Part shown: positions 43,811-50,540 of the stretch, piece by piece
Layout of the letters: every line of letters begins with the position of its first letter
How positions within the stretch are numbered: the stretch's first letter is position 1
Assembly: GCA_963761975.1 (NCBI GenBank)
Contig: CAVXIR010000004.1
Coordinates: 1,240,001 to 1,304,000 of the forward strand
DNA: 64,000 nucleotides
Direction: 5' to 3'
Source of the DNA: JAMQPK01 sp963761975
GTDB taxonomy: Bacteria; Acidobacteriota; Vicinamibacteria; Vicinamibacterales; JAMQPK01
The notes under the pieces: generated by a model
Told to the model about the DNA's origin: nothing
Databases searched by the model: none
Seen by the model: the letters and a program-made list of their open reading frames with translations, nothing else
Made by a program: the position numbers and the translations under genes

Positions 43811-44114
43811 TCCCTGCACGATACACCTCACCCATGCCCCCGTCCCGACTAGGCCGACGATCTCATACACGCCGTGGCGGGCGCCGGCGTCAGGCCCATA
43901 GTTGTCAGGAAACAGCGCAATTATATGCGGACCAGTATTGATGCCTTGACCGAAAACCTTCTGACGAGCAGCTCGGTCCGGACCGAGTCACCGGCAGTGG
44001 AGGATTCTGCTACCAGAGCACGCACACCCGCGTGCAGAATCTGCGTCATCCACAGGCAATAACAACGGCTCACGCAGGTTTCCGCGCGGCACGGAATCGG
44101 CTGCCGAGCGTAGA
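43811..44114. other. intergenic region, VWA gene to aspartic protease gene
   Basis: About 300 bases between divergent genes. I see only short open frames without family character (for example 43924-44062 plus), no convincing promoter, and none of the repeat families found elsewhere. Confidence 0.4.
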
Positions 44115-44477
44115 ATGGGATTGATGTATGTAAGTGTCCGGGTGAGAGCTTCTGCTCGTTCCCGGCGAACCTACGAGGCGTCTTTCCTTGTCGACACAGG
44201 CGCCACGGACTCGATGGCGCCGGCGTCAGCGCTCGCGGCGGCAGGAATTCGTCCGGTTGGCACCCGCCGATACCAGCTCGCGAACGGCAGCTACGTTGAG
44301 TACCCGTTTGGGCTTGCCCATATCGAGTTCATGGAAGAGCCCACCGCAGGCCGCATCATTTTCGGGCCCGAGGGCAGCGAACCGATTCTTGGGGTCACAC
44401 AGCTCGAGTCGGCCGGGATGGCCATCGATCCAGTCAACCAAACGCTGAAACGACTGCCGGCTATTTCGCTTCGATAA
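44115..44477 (+). CDS. retropepsin-like aspartic protease, single domain
   Basis: A 120-residue protein with F-L-V-D-T-G-A-T-D-S (catalytic Asp about 27) near the N-terminus, then RYQLANGSYVEYPFGLAHIE and IIFGPEGSEPILGVTQLESA, which contains the second psi-loop hydrophobic-hydrophobic-Gly signature (ILG). This is the clan AA fold of retroviral proteases, which works as a homodimer. There is no signal peptide, so a cytosolic enzyme is predicted. Stand-alone bacterial members have mostly unknown substrates. Start may be ATG 44115 or 44124. Confidence 0.88.
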   Translation: MGLMYVSVRVRASARSRRTYEASFLVDTGATDSMAPASALAAAGIRPVGTRRYQLANGSYVEYPFGLAHIEFMEEPTAGRIIFGPEGSEPILGVTQLESAGMAIDPVNQTLKRLPAISLR

Positions 44478-44690
44478 CGTCCGCGCTGCGCGCTGACGGA
44501 TTGCCCATGCCTGACAGCGAGCCCCGCGTCTTTATCTCCAGCAGAGAGTCACAATGTGACGAATACGGGGAAGATGCCGCGATGACACGGCGCGCGCGAA
44601 AGCACTCGACGCTTTGCGATGCGCGCGACCGCGTTCGAACGGATGTCGAACGCCTCCTCGAACACTGGCGCCGGGTTCCGCTCCGGCCAT

Positions 44691-44721
44691 CCCCAATCCC
44701 CAATCCCTAACCCCCAATCCC
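44691..44721. repeat. CCCCAAT/CCCTAA repeat, G-quadruplex-capable on the minus strand
   Basis: Five runs of three to five C separated by AAT or TAA. On the minus strand this gives G-runs with three-base loops, a canonical four-tetrad-run G-quadruplex pattern. Same family as 46819-46842, and a short trace occurs at about 37526-37536. Confidence 0.7.
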
Positions 44722-44745
44722 TAGAGCTATTCCCTTGATTCGGCG

Positions 44746-44751
44746 TATAAT
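44746..44751 (+). promoter_or_regulatory. -10 box of the CBS gene
   Basis: A perfect TATAAT lies 36 bases before the CBS ATG and about 30 bases before its Shine-Dalgarno GGAGG (44775-44779). No -35 hexamer is found at the usual distance. Confidence 0.45.
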
Positions 44752-44786
44752 GACCGACTTTCGCAACCCACGACGGAGGTGTGTGC

Positions 44787-45233
44787 ATGTTGCCCGACAC
44801 CGTCAAATCCGTTCTGCGCCGGAAGGATCGCAAGGTCCTGACCATCTCGTCCGACGCATCCGTGTACGAAGCCATCGCGCTGATGGCTGAGAATTCGGTC
44901 GGCGCACTCCTGGTCATATCCGACGGTCTGCTCGTGGGCATCCTCTCCGAACGCGATTACGCCCGTAAGGTCGTGCTGCAGTCCCGTTCGTCGAAGGACA
45001 CGCTGGTCGCCGACATCATGTCGAGCCCGGTTGTCACCGTCACGCCCGGTCACACGGTCGAAGAATGCATGCGGATGATGACCGACAAACGGATCCGCCA
45101 TTTACCGGTCATCGAAGACAAAGCCATCGTCGGCATCGTCTCGATCGGCGACCTGGTGCGCTCGGTGATTACCGTCCAAGGCGAGATGATTCAGCACCTG
45201 CAGCAGTACATCAACGGACCGTACCCGGGGTAG
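44787..45233 (+). CDS. CBS-domain pair protein
   Basis: About 148 residues made of two CBS motifs: VLTISSDASVYEAIALMAEN with GALLVISDGLLVGILSERDY, then SPVVTVTPGHTVEECMRMMT with RHLPVIEDKAIVGIVSIGDL. Stand-alone CBS pairs bind adenine nucleotides such as AMP, ATP or SAM and act as energy sensors on partners. ATG 44787 is chosen because GGAGG sits seven bases upstream; the GTG at 44781 is too close. Its last 23 bases overlap the end of the convergent mtgA gene. Confidence 0.9.
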   Translation: MLPDTVKSVLRRKDRKVLTISSDASVYEAIALMAENSVGALLVISDGLLVGILSERDYARKVVLQSRSSKDTLVADIMSSPVVTVTPGHTVEECMRMMTDKRIRHLPVIEDKAIVGIVSIGDLVRSVITVQGEMIQHLQQYINGPYPG

Positions 45234-46135
45234 GGGTTCCAGGTTCTGGGTGCTGGGTGCTGGGTTCCGCTTCCGGATTCTGGGTGCCAGGTTCCGGAGG
45301 TTTCGGCGCCGAGGGTTCTGCGGAAGGTTCCGCCGGCGTCGGCGATGGTTCTGCCGGCTCGACGGGCGGTTCGGTGCCTGAGTCCTCATCCGGCTGGCCA
45401 CCGGCCGGCTCCGCGGTCTGTGCAGGCGGGGGCACGGCGACGAGCGGCGGCGGCGTCACGGAGCCCATGCGCGCGCGGATGATGCGCTGACGCGCGCGAA
45501 GACGTCCGTTCGGTTGGGCGATATTGAGGATGCGCGGGTTGATGATGGCGCCGGCCATCAGCGCCGCCTGATCGGGCCCTACTGCAAACGCTGGTATGTC
45601 GAAGTAAGCCTGCGCGGCTGCCTCCGCGCCCCAGATGCCGTCACCCCATTCGATGTTGTTCAGGTAAAGTTCGAAGATGCGCGTCTTGCTCAGCTCGTGT
45701 TCGAGGCGCCGGGTGATAAACAGCTCGGTGAGCTTTCGAAGCGGGTTGCGCGTGGGCGAAAGGTATAGGTTTTTCGCCAACTGCTGCGTGATGGTGCTCG
45801 CGCCTCGCATGGTCGCGAGGTCCCACTCCGCCTCGAGCGACTTCTTGATCTCCTCGAGATCGACGCCCTGGTGCCCCCAGAATCCCGCGTCCTCGGCAAC
45901 GAGCACTGCCCGCTTGAGGTGCGGCGAAATGCGGTCGTACGGCACCGGCCGATGCTCGTACCGGTACATGGCGGCCTTCGGCGCGCGCTTCGCGAACGCG
46001 CAGATCCATGAAAGCGGTCGATACTGGATTTCTCGTGGCCAGCAGGCGCACGTCGGGCAGCGTCAGGTAAAGAAACGCGATATACCCGAACCCGAAGGCT
46101 GCAACCGCCGCGATCACGCGGCCCACAAGTCGCAT
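45211..46135 (-). pseudogene. mtgA: monofunctional peptidoglycan glycosyltransferase, frameshifted
   Basis: The N-terminal frame (from ATG 46135) gives the membrane anchor RLVGRVIAAVAAFGFGYIAF and TLPDVRLLATRNPVSTAF. One surplus base near 45968 shifts it, and the GT51 domain follows in the second frame: VLVAEDAGFWGHQGVDLEEI (catalytic Glu in AED), ASTITQQLAKNLYLSPTRNP and ELYLNNIEWGDGIWGAEAAA. The enzyme polymerises lipid II into glycan strands. After the domain (ending near RIIRARMG) is a Pro/Glu/Ser/Thr-rich tail of about 80 residues whose end is encoded by the repeat at 45234-45300. The stop lies inside the convergent CBS gene. The frameshift lies at tandem GTAC sites and may be a sequencing error. 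Confidence 0.85.
45234..45300. repeat. GGTTCTGGGTGCTGGG repeat encoding the MtgA tail
   Basis: Degenerate units of GGTTCCAGG and GGGTGCTGGG directly after the CBS stop codon. On the minus strand it is translated as PEPGTQNPEAEPSTQHPEPG, the end of MtgA. It separates two convergent genes and has G-runs on the plus strand. Confidence 0.7.
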
Positions 46136-46826
46136 GAGCATGATTATAGTCTTCGCGCTCGTGATGCTCGCCGGGGTGCTGACGTGTGCCCAGGCCGACT
46201 GGCATGCGATGCGCCAGCAGATGGTGAGCGAGCAGATCCGTGCACGCGACGTGCGGAGCGCGGCCGTGCTGCAGGCGATGGCACGCGTGCCTCGACATCT
46301 TTTCGTGCCCGCCGAGATGCGACCGCATGCGTACGAAGATCGACCCCTGCCGATCGGACAGGGACAGACGATCTCACAGCCGTATATCGTCGGCTACATG
46401 ACCGAGATGCTGCAGCTCGAGCCGGCACACAAGGTGCTCGAGATCGGCACCGGATCCGGCTATCAAGCGGCTGTGCTCGCCGACATTGCCAGGCAGGTTT
46501 ACAGCATCGAGATCGTTCCCGAACTTGCCGAGGGCGCACGCGGGGCGCTCTCCGCGACCGGGTATCGCAACGTCGAAGTCCGCACCGGAAACGGCTATCT
46601 CGGATGGCCCGATCGCGCGCCGTTCGATCGCATCATCGTCACCGCCGCGCCGCCTGAGATTCCCAAAGCGCTCGTCGATCAGCTCGCCGTTGGCGGCGTC
46701 ATGGTCGTGCCGGTCGGCATCGGTTATCAGGAGATCGTCATCATTACGAAGACTGGACAAGGAGTGACGGAGAAACGGACGATTGAGGTGCGGTTTGTCC
46801 CGATGGTCTCTAAACCCAGGGATTAG
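46134..46826 (+). CDS. pcm: protein-L-isoaspartate O-methyltransferase, exported form
   Basis: A 230-residue SAM-dependent methyltransferase that repairs isoaspartyl residues. It has QMVSEQIRARDVRSAAVLQA and VPRHLFVPAEMRPHAYEDRP (N-terminal Pcm motif), PIGQGQTISQPYIVGYMTEM, the SAM loop VLEIGTGSGYQAAVLA and RIIVTAAPPEIPKALVDQL. A clear signal peptide (MSMIIVFALVMLAGVLTCAQ) precedes the usual start, suggesting periplasmic action, although SAM supply there is unexplained. A start at ATG 46209 would give a cytosolic enzyme. Its start codons interlock with those of the divergent mtgA. The last residues (SKPRD, stop TAG) are inside the G-rich repeat. Confidence 0.92.
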   Translation: MSMIIVFALVMLAGVLTCAQADWHAMRQQMVSEQIRARDVRSAAVLQAMARVPRHLFVPAEMRPHAYEDRPLPIGQGQTISQPYIVGYMTEMLQLEPAHKVLEIGTGSGYQAAVLADIARQVYSIEIVPELAEGARGALSATGYRNVEVRTGNGYLGWPDRAPFDRIIVTAAPPEIPKALVDQLAVGGVMVVPVGIGYQEIVIITKTGQGVTEKRTIEVRFVPMVSKPRD

Positions 46827-46842
46827 GGACTTGGGATTAGGG
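46819..46842. repeat. GGGATTA repeat, G-quadruplex-capable on the plus strand
   Basis: Four GGG runs separated by four-base loops (ATTA, ACTT, ATTA), a canonical G3N4 quadruplex pattern. It contains the pcm stop codon and ends two bases before the stop of the convergent gene at 46844. Confidence 0.7.
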
Positions 46843-46843
46843 A

Positions 46844-47284
46844 TTAGAGCGGCCGGGCGGCGACGATGTCGATCTGACGGACGCGGGTCGTGACAATCGT
46901 TTCGCCGCCGGCCGAAAACTCGATACTGAACCCGACGTAGATACCGAGCAGCTTCAGAAAACTGCCGGCAAGGGACGCGCCGGCGAGGCGCGCGCGGGTG
47001 TAGACGGGAAAAAACCGTCCGCCACGAACGAGCACGTCACCGCTGCGCGCATCCATCACGGTGATCTCGTAAACGGTGTTCTTCGTGCGGACCTCGAGGG
47101 TCTCGAGCGTACGCAATTCGGCAAGCTGCAAGCCATCGGTCCACGGCAAGCCGGTCCACGTGTCGAGATTGCACGCCCGCGGAAGATAGGTCGTATTCAA
47201 GATATCCAGTATCGCATCGGTCTCGGCTCGATCCAACCCTGACCGCACCCCTCGCACCTGACGCACCCCACGCACCCCACGCAC
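46844..47284 (-). CDS. unrecognised family protein (DVLVRGG type), copy 1
   Basis: Up to 146 residues, no signal peptide. I do not recognise the family, but a paralogue lies at 53334-53723. Shared core: two segments of the type LRTLETLEVRTKNTVYEI then G-D-V-L-V-R-G-G-R-x-F, and G-x-S-L-x-G-S-F-L-K-x-x-G-I-Y-V-G-x-x-x-E-F near the end. The start is unclear: the first 14 codons (V/M-R-G-V-R repeats) are made by the 9-base repeat at 47244-47287, and TTG near 47239 may be the original start. Both copies flank signalling genes, and here SnoaL and STAS genes are next door, so a role in the same signalling is inferred. Confidence 0.65.
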   Translation of the reverse strand: MRGVRGVRQVRGVRSGLDRAETDAILDILNTTYLPRACNLDTWTGLPWTDGLQLAELRTLETLEVRTKNTVYEITVMDARSGDVLVRGGRFFPVYTRARLAGASLAGSFLKLLGIYVGFSIEFSAGGETIVTTRVRQIDIVAARPL

Positions 47285-47287
47285 CTA
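47244..47287. repeat. GCACC-type 9-base repeat at a gene start
   Basis: Four to five degenerate units (GCACCCCAC, GCACCTGAC). On the minus strand they supply GTG start codons and an Arg-Gly-Val-rich N-terminus for the gene at 46844-47284. Its other end touches the stop of the SnoaL gene at 47289. Confidence 0.7.
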
Positions 47288-47288
47288 A

Positions 47289-47732
47289 CTAAGCGGGTTT
47301 CGCCTTCAACAGTCCGATCTGGATGAGCACGCCGGTGAAGTCATAAATGCGCGTCTCGTGGACGATTTTACGATCGCGAAACTCGTACAGGTACACCGCC
47401 GGCGCTTTGAAGCTCTTACCTGACGGCAGTCCCATAAACCCGCCGATATCGGTCCCCTCGATGGTCACCAACTGAACAACGTGCGCGCCGTCGATGTCGA
47501 TGATGAGGCGATCGGTCCGGTATTTGACATCGGGGAATGCCTCGAACCACGCCCGCCGGGCGCGATCGACTGCGGTCGCGCCACGAAGCGTCCCGGCAGC
47601 CGGGCTCTCGACGACACAGTCGTCGGCATAATCAACCGAAAGGGCGTCGGCATCCATGTTGTCGAGCGCGTCCTGGCGCCGGTCGAAGAGCGCGGTCAGT
47701 TCCTCACGGGTCAACATCGAATCGACGGCCAT
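47289..47732 (-). CDS. SnoaL-like/NTF2-fold protein, copy 1
   Basis: About 147 residues from ATG 47732 (MAVDSMLTREELTALFDRRQ); the ORF is open to 47756. NTF2-like cone fold: ALSVDYADDCVVESPAAGTL, AWFEAFPDVKYRTDRLIIDI, FMGLPSGKSFKAPAVYLYEF and KIVHETRIYDFTGVLIQIGL. SnoaL-like proteins bind small ligands or act as isomerases and cyclases, and many serve as small accessory modules. A paralogue with the same C-terminus (LLKAKPA) lies at 50029-50453, also adjacent to a signalling gene. Confidence 0.85.
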   Translation of the reverse strand: MAVDSMLTREELTALFDRRQDALDNMDADALSVDYADDCVVESPAAGTLRGATAVDRARRAWFEAFPDVKYRTDRLIIDIDGAHVVQLVTIEGTDIGGFMGLPSGKSFKAPAVYLYEFRDRKIVHETRIYDFTGVLIQIGLLKAKPA

Positions 47733-47836
47733 ATCGTCTCCTTCACAGGCGTCCACCGTTTACCGTTCACGTCGCACCCACGCATCCCCTTCGCTCGACT
47801 CACTCCTCTCGAGCGGCGGCGCCCTTCGGCAAGCTC

Positions 47837-47943
47837 CACGCACCTGGCGCACCCGCACCTAGCGCACCTAGCGCACCCAACGCACCCAACGCACCCAACG
47901 CACCTGACGCACCTGACGCACCTGACGCACCTGACGCACCTAT
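47837..47943. repeat. 9-base tandem array (GCACCTAGC, GCACCCAAC, GCACCTGAC)
   Basis: About 12 units with a strict period of nine bases, grouped by sub-type: two GCACCTAGC, three GCACCCAAC and four GCACCTGAC in order. It lies in the 286-base gap between SnoaL copy 1 and STAS. The preceding stretch (about 47786-47836) has a further repeat-like segment (CCCTTCGCTCGACTC and CCCTTCGGCAAGCTCC). A period of nine preserves reading frame when the family lands in genes. Confidence 0.85.
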
Positions 47944-48018
47944 TGCACGCTTCCACCTCTTGCACTAGTATCCGGCTCCTATCCTCTAACCCTCTGTTTC
48001 CCACCCAAGGAGCGTGTC

Positions 48019-48387
48019 ATGCAAATCGCCGAACGCTCGGCCGGCAACGTCACAGTGCTCGATCTTACGGGCCAGATCACCTTCACTCAGGGCGATCAGC
48101 TGTTCAAGGACAAGATTCACAGCCTCATCCATCAGGGGCAGAAGAACATTCTCGTCAACATGGCCGGCGTCACCCACGTCGACAGCGCCGGTCTGGGCGA
48201 ACTGGTCGCCGCGTATACGACGGTGACGAAAGCCGGCGGCAGCATGAAACTGGTCAACCTCACCAAGCGTCTGACCGACCTGCTGGCCATCACAAAGCTG
48301 CTCACCGTCTTCGACACATTCGACAACGAGAAGGACGCGCTGACCCAATTCAACTCAGTACCTTCACGTCGCCGCAGCGCGCGTTGA
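48019..48387 (+). CDS. STAS-domain anti-sigma factor antagonist
   Basis: A 122-residue SpoIIAA/RsbV-like protein: VTVLDLTGQITFTQGDQLFK, then ILVNMAGVTHVDSAGLGELV, where the Ser of D-S-A-G is the phosphorylation site controlling binding to an anti-sigma kinase, and GGSMKLVNLTKRLTDLLAIT. AAGGAG precedes ATG 48019. The gene is convergent with the FHA-GAF-PP2C phosphatase, overlapping by 24 bases; that phosphatase is the obvious enzyme to dephosphorylate it. No RsbW-type kinase gene is in the window. Confidence 0.93.
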   Translation: MQIAERSAGNVTVLDLTGQITFTQGDQLFKDKIHSLIHQGQKNILVNMAGVTHVDSAGLGELVAAYTTVTKAGGSMKLVNLTKRLTDLLAITKLLTVFDTFDNEKDALTQFNSVPSRRRSAR

Positions 48388-50025
48388 AGCCGGCGCGGCT
48401 GGCTTGCCGTACCGCAGCACGAGCGCAGTCACGTCGTCGTTCTGGGCTGCGCTCTCCGCAAACGTGCGCACGGTCGCGAGAATCTTGTCGAGCAGAACCT
48501 CCGGAGTGCTGCTGCGGTTCTCCGTGATGCACGGCAGCAGCCGCTCTTCGCCGAACTCGTCGCCGGCCAGATTCAGTGCTTCCGTCACGCCGTCGCTGAA
48601 TACGATGAGCGTATCGCCATCGTCGAGCTGGAGCGTTTCCTCCTCGTAGGTGGCATGCGGAAACAACCCCAGAATCAGCCCACCGGTCTCGAGCCGCCTC
48701 ACGCCGCTGCGGCCGACGAGCATTGGCGGATTGTGGCCGGCATTGCTATACGTGAGCCGGCCGTCAGGCGCCAGCACGCCGTACATGACGGTCACGAACC
48801 GTGACTGAATCGCCCGGCGAATCAACGTACGGTTGATGTGCGCCATGAGCGCCGCGGGCGAGTCGGTCGACGTCACCTGTGCCGCGAAGGCGCCCTGGAT
48901 CATCGCGGTCAGCAATGCCGCGGCAGGGCCTTTGCCCGCGACGTCGCCCAGCGTGAACGCAAACTGTCCGTCCGGCAGATTGAAATAATCGTAGAAGTCT
49001 CCGCCAATCGATCGACAGGGAATCGACGACGCCGCCACGTCGAAGTGCGCCCCCGACTGCATCGCCTCGGGCAGCAGCGCTCGCTGGATTTCGGCAGCAA
49101 GCTGCAGCTCACGTTCGATCCGCGCTTTTTCGGTCGCTTCGCGATACAGGCGGGCGCTGTCGATGGCCGAAGCCGCTTCACCCGCAACCGCTTCCAGCGC
49201 ATTGCGCGCGGCCGGCGACATCAACTGCCCCTTCTCACGGCTGTCAAGGTAGAGCACACCAATCGGCAGCCGATCGGCTTCCGTCGTCGATCGCTCCAGG
49301 TAGCGAACGACTCGCAATGGTGTGCAGAGCACATGGCGGATGCCAAGCGCAACCGTACCCATATGCTGTCCCGCCAGATCGGCGTCCCGCAAATCGGCGA
49401 CGATTCGCTCGCGGCCGGTTGCGAAGACTTCCTGAGGAATCTTCTGGCTGGTATTGAACGACTTTCCCGAAAGCGTCACCTTGCCGCGGGCGCGCGCAAT
49501 CTTGAACTCGAGCTCGCCTTTCGGATTCGCGAGCATGATGAACCCGCGTTCCGCGCCGGTCGCATCGATCGCAGAATCCATCACGAGGACGAGTACCTCT
49601 TCGAGCACACGCGCCGAGCCGAGGCCGCGCAGGTGATCCAGCAGCGCCGTCAGCGGACGAAAATCGATGACACCCGACGCATGACTCGATCTCGAGTCGG
49701 AAGGGTCGTCGGTGAGAAACACCATCTCGGCGCTGCCGCTGCGGCCGAGCCTGATCTTGTCTCTGTGCCGGAGCGGCCGCTCGGTCACCTGCTCGTCGTT
49801 CACAAAGGTGCCGCATCGCGATCCGCGATCTTTCAGGACGAATCGGCCGTCGTCCAGTCGCACGATTTCCGCGTGTTCGCGCGAGACGTCGGTTCCGACC
49901 GAACGGAGATCGCTCTCACTCTTGCGACCGATGCGGAAGACCGGCTTGTCGATGACGACAACCCGGCGCCCGAGTGGATCGTCGACTTGAAGGCGAGGCG
50001 TTTTCGCTGCAGTGGCTTCGTCCAT
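48364..50025 (-). CDS. FHA-GAF-PP2C (SpoIIE/RsbU-type) phosphatase
   Basis: A 553-residue cytosolic signalling protein. FHA domain (about 28-110: FRIGRKSESDLRS, SREHAEIVRLDDGRF, GSRCGTFVND) binds phosphothreonine; GAF domain (about 125-290) binds a small ligand or signal; PP2C/SpoIIE domain (about 310-540: GGDFYDYFNLPDGQFAFTLG, GDVAGKGPAAALLTAMIQG, NAGHNPPMLV, FSDGVTEALN, NDDVTALVLR) carries the metal-binding Asp residues. It should dephosphorylate a STAS protein, most likely the neighbour. The FHA domain makes it a candidate target of the Ser/Thr kinase at 50541. It lies three bases after SnoaL copy 2. Confidence 0.93.
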   Translation of the reverse strand: MDEATAAKTPRLQVDDPLGRRVVVIDKPVFRIGRKSESDLRSVGTDVSREHAEIVRLDDGRFVLKDRGSRCGTFVNDEQVTERPLRHRDKIRLGRSGSAEMVFLTDDPSDSRSSHASGVIDFRPLTALLDHLRGLGSARVLEEVLVLVMDSAIDATGAERGFIMLANPKGELEFKIARARGKVTLSGKSFNTSQKIPQEVFATGRERIVADLRDADLAGQHMGTVALGIRHVLCTPLRVVRYLERSTTEADRLPIGVLYLDSREKGQLMSPAARNALEAVAGEAASAIDSARLYREATEKARIERELQLAAEIQRALLPEAMQSGAHFDVAASSIPCRSIGGDFYDYFNLPDGQFAFTLGDVAGKGPAAALLTAMIQGAFAAQVTSTDSPAALMAHINRTLIRRAIQSRFVTVMYGVLAPDGRLTYSNAGHNPPMLVGRSGVRRLETGGLILGLFPHATYEEETLQLDDGDTLIVFSDGVTEALNLAGDEFGEERLLPCITENRSSTPEVLLDKILATVRTFAESAAQNDDVTALVLRYGKPAAPASTRAAAT

Positions 50026-50028
50026 GGG

Positions 50029-50453
50029 CTAGGCGGGCTTTGCCTTGAGCACGCCGACCTGCGTCAGCAGGCCGGTGAAGTCGTAAATGCGCCGCTCGTG
50101 AACGATCAGACCATTCTCGAACGTAAAAATCAGGACCAGTGGAAACTGGAAGTGCTTCCCGGTGGGCGACAACCCCATGAAACCGCCTCTGTTTGTACCT
50201 GACAGAGTGACAATTTGCACGACGCGGCTGCCCTCGACGATGATCTCCTGATTATCGATCGCGAAATCAGGAAAGCTGACGAGGAATCCGCGGTTGACGC
50301 CGTCGATGGCCGCCCGGCCCCTGACCTGGCCACCAGCTAGCGGACTCTCGATACACAGTCCTCGGCGTAGTCGAATGCGAGCGCATCGATATCGCGCCGA
50401 CGGTACGCGTCCATGCGGCGATCGAAAAATTGTTCAGCTTCTTGACGAGTCAT
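50029..50453 (-). pseudogene. SnoaL-like/NTF2-fold protein, copy 2, frameshifted
   Basis: ATG 50453 opens MTRQEAEQFFDRRMDAYRRR and the frame reaches DYAEDCV before one base is lost near 50352; restored, it reads E-S-P-L-A-G-G-Q-V-R-G-R-A-A-I and continues to the stop at 50029 as FPDFAIDNQEIIVEGSRVVQ and FMGLSPTGKHFQFPLVLIF, ending GVLKAKPA. The whole is about 141 residues, matching copy 1 at 47289. It could be an ordinary gene if the frameshift is artefactual. Confidence 0.75.
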
Positions 50454-50540
50454 GGAACGGACCCGGGATTCGCGATTGGTCGTCGCGCCTCCTGTCAGGG
50501 AACGGCGGGATTATATGCCCGCAAGCACCGCCCTTAGCGC

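Larger units (their letters stand above)
44478..44786. other. intergenic region upstream of the CBS gene
   Basis: About 309 bases. It holds a weak plus-strand frame (44507-44710, ending in the repeat-encoded RPSPIPNP) that I do not call as a gene, the C-rich repeat at 44691-44721 and a TATAAT box at 44746-44751. Confidence 0.4.

Noticed and set aside
43924..44062. Short plus-strand frame after the VWA gene
   Set aside because: No family character or ribosome binding site.
44507..44710. Short plus-strand frame before the CBS gene
   Set aside because: No recognisable domain, poor start context, and its end is encoded by a simple repeat.
47837..47943. CRISPR-like array
   Set aside because: The period is only nine bases with no unique spacers and no cas genes.
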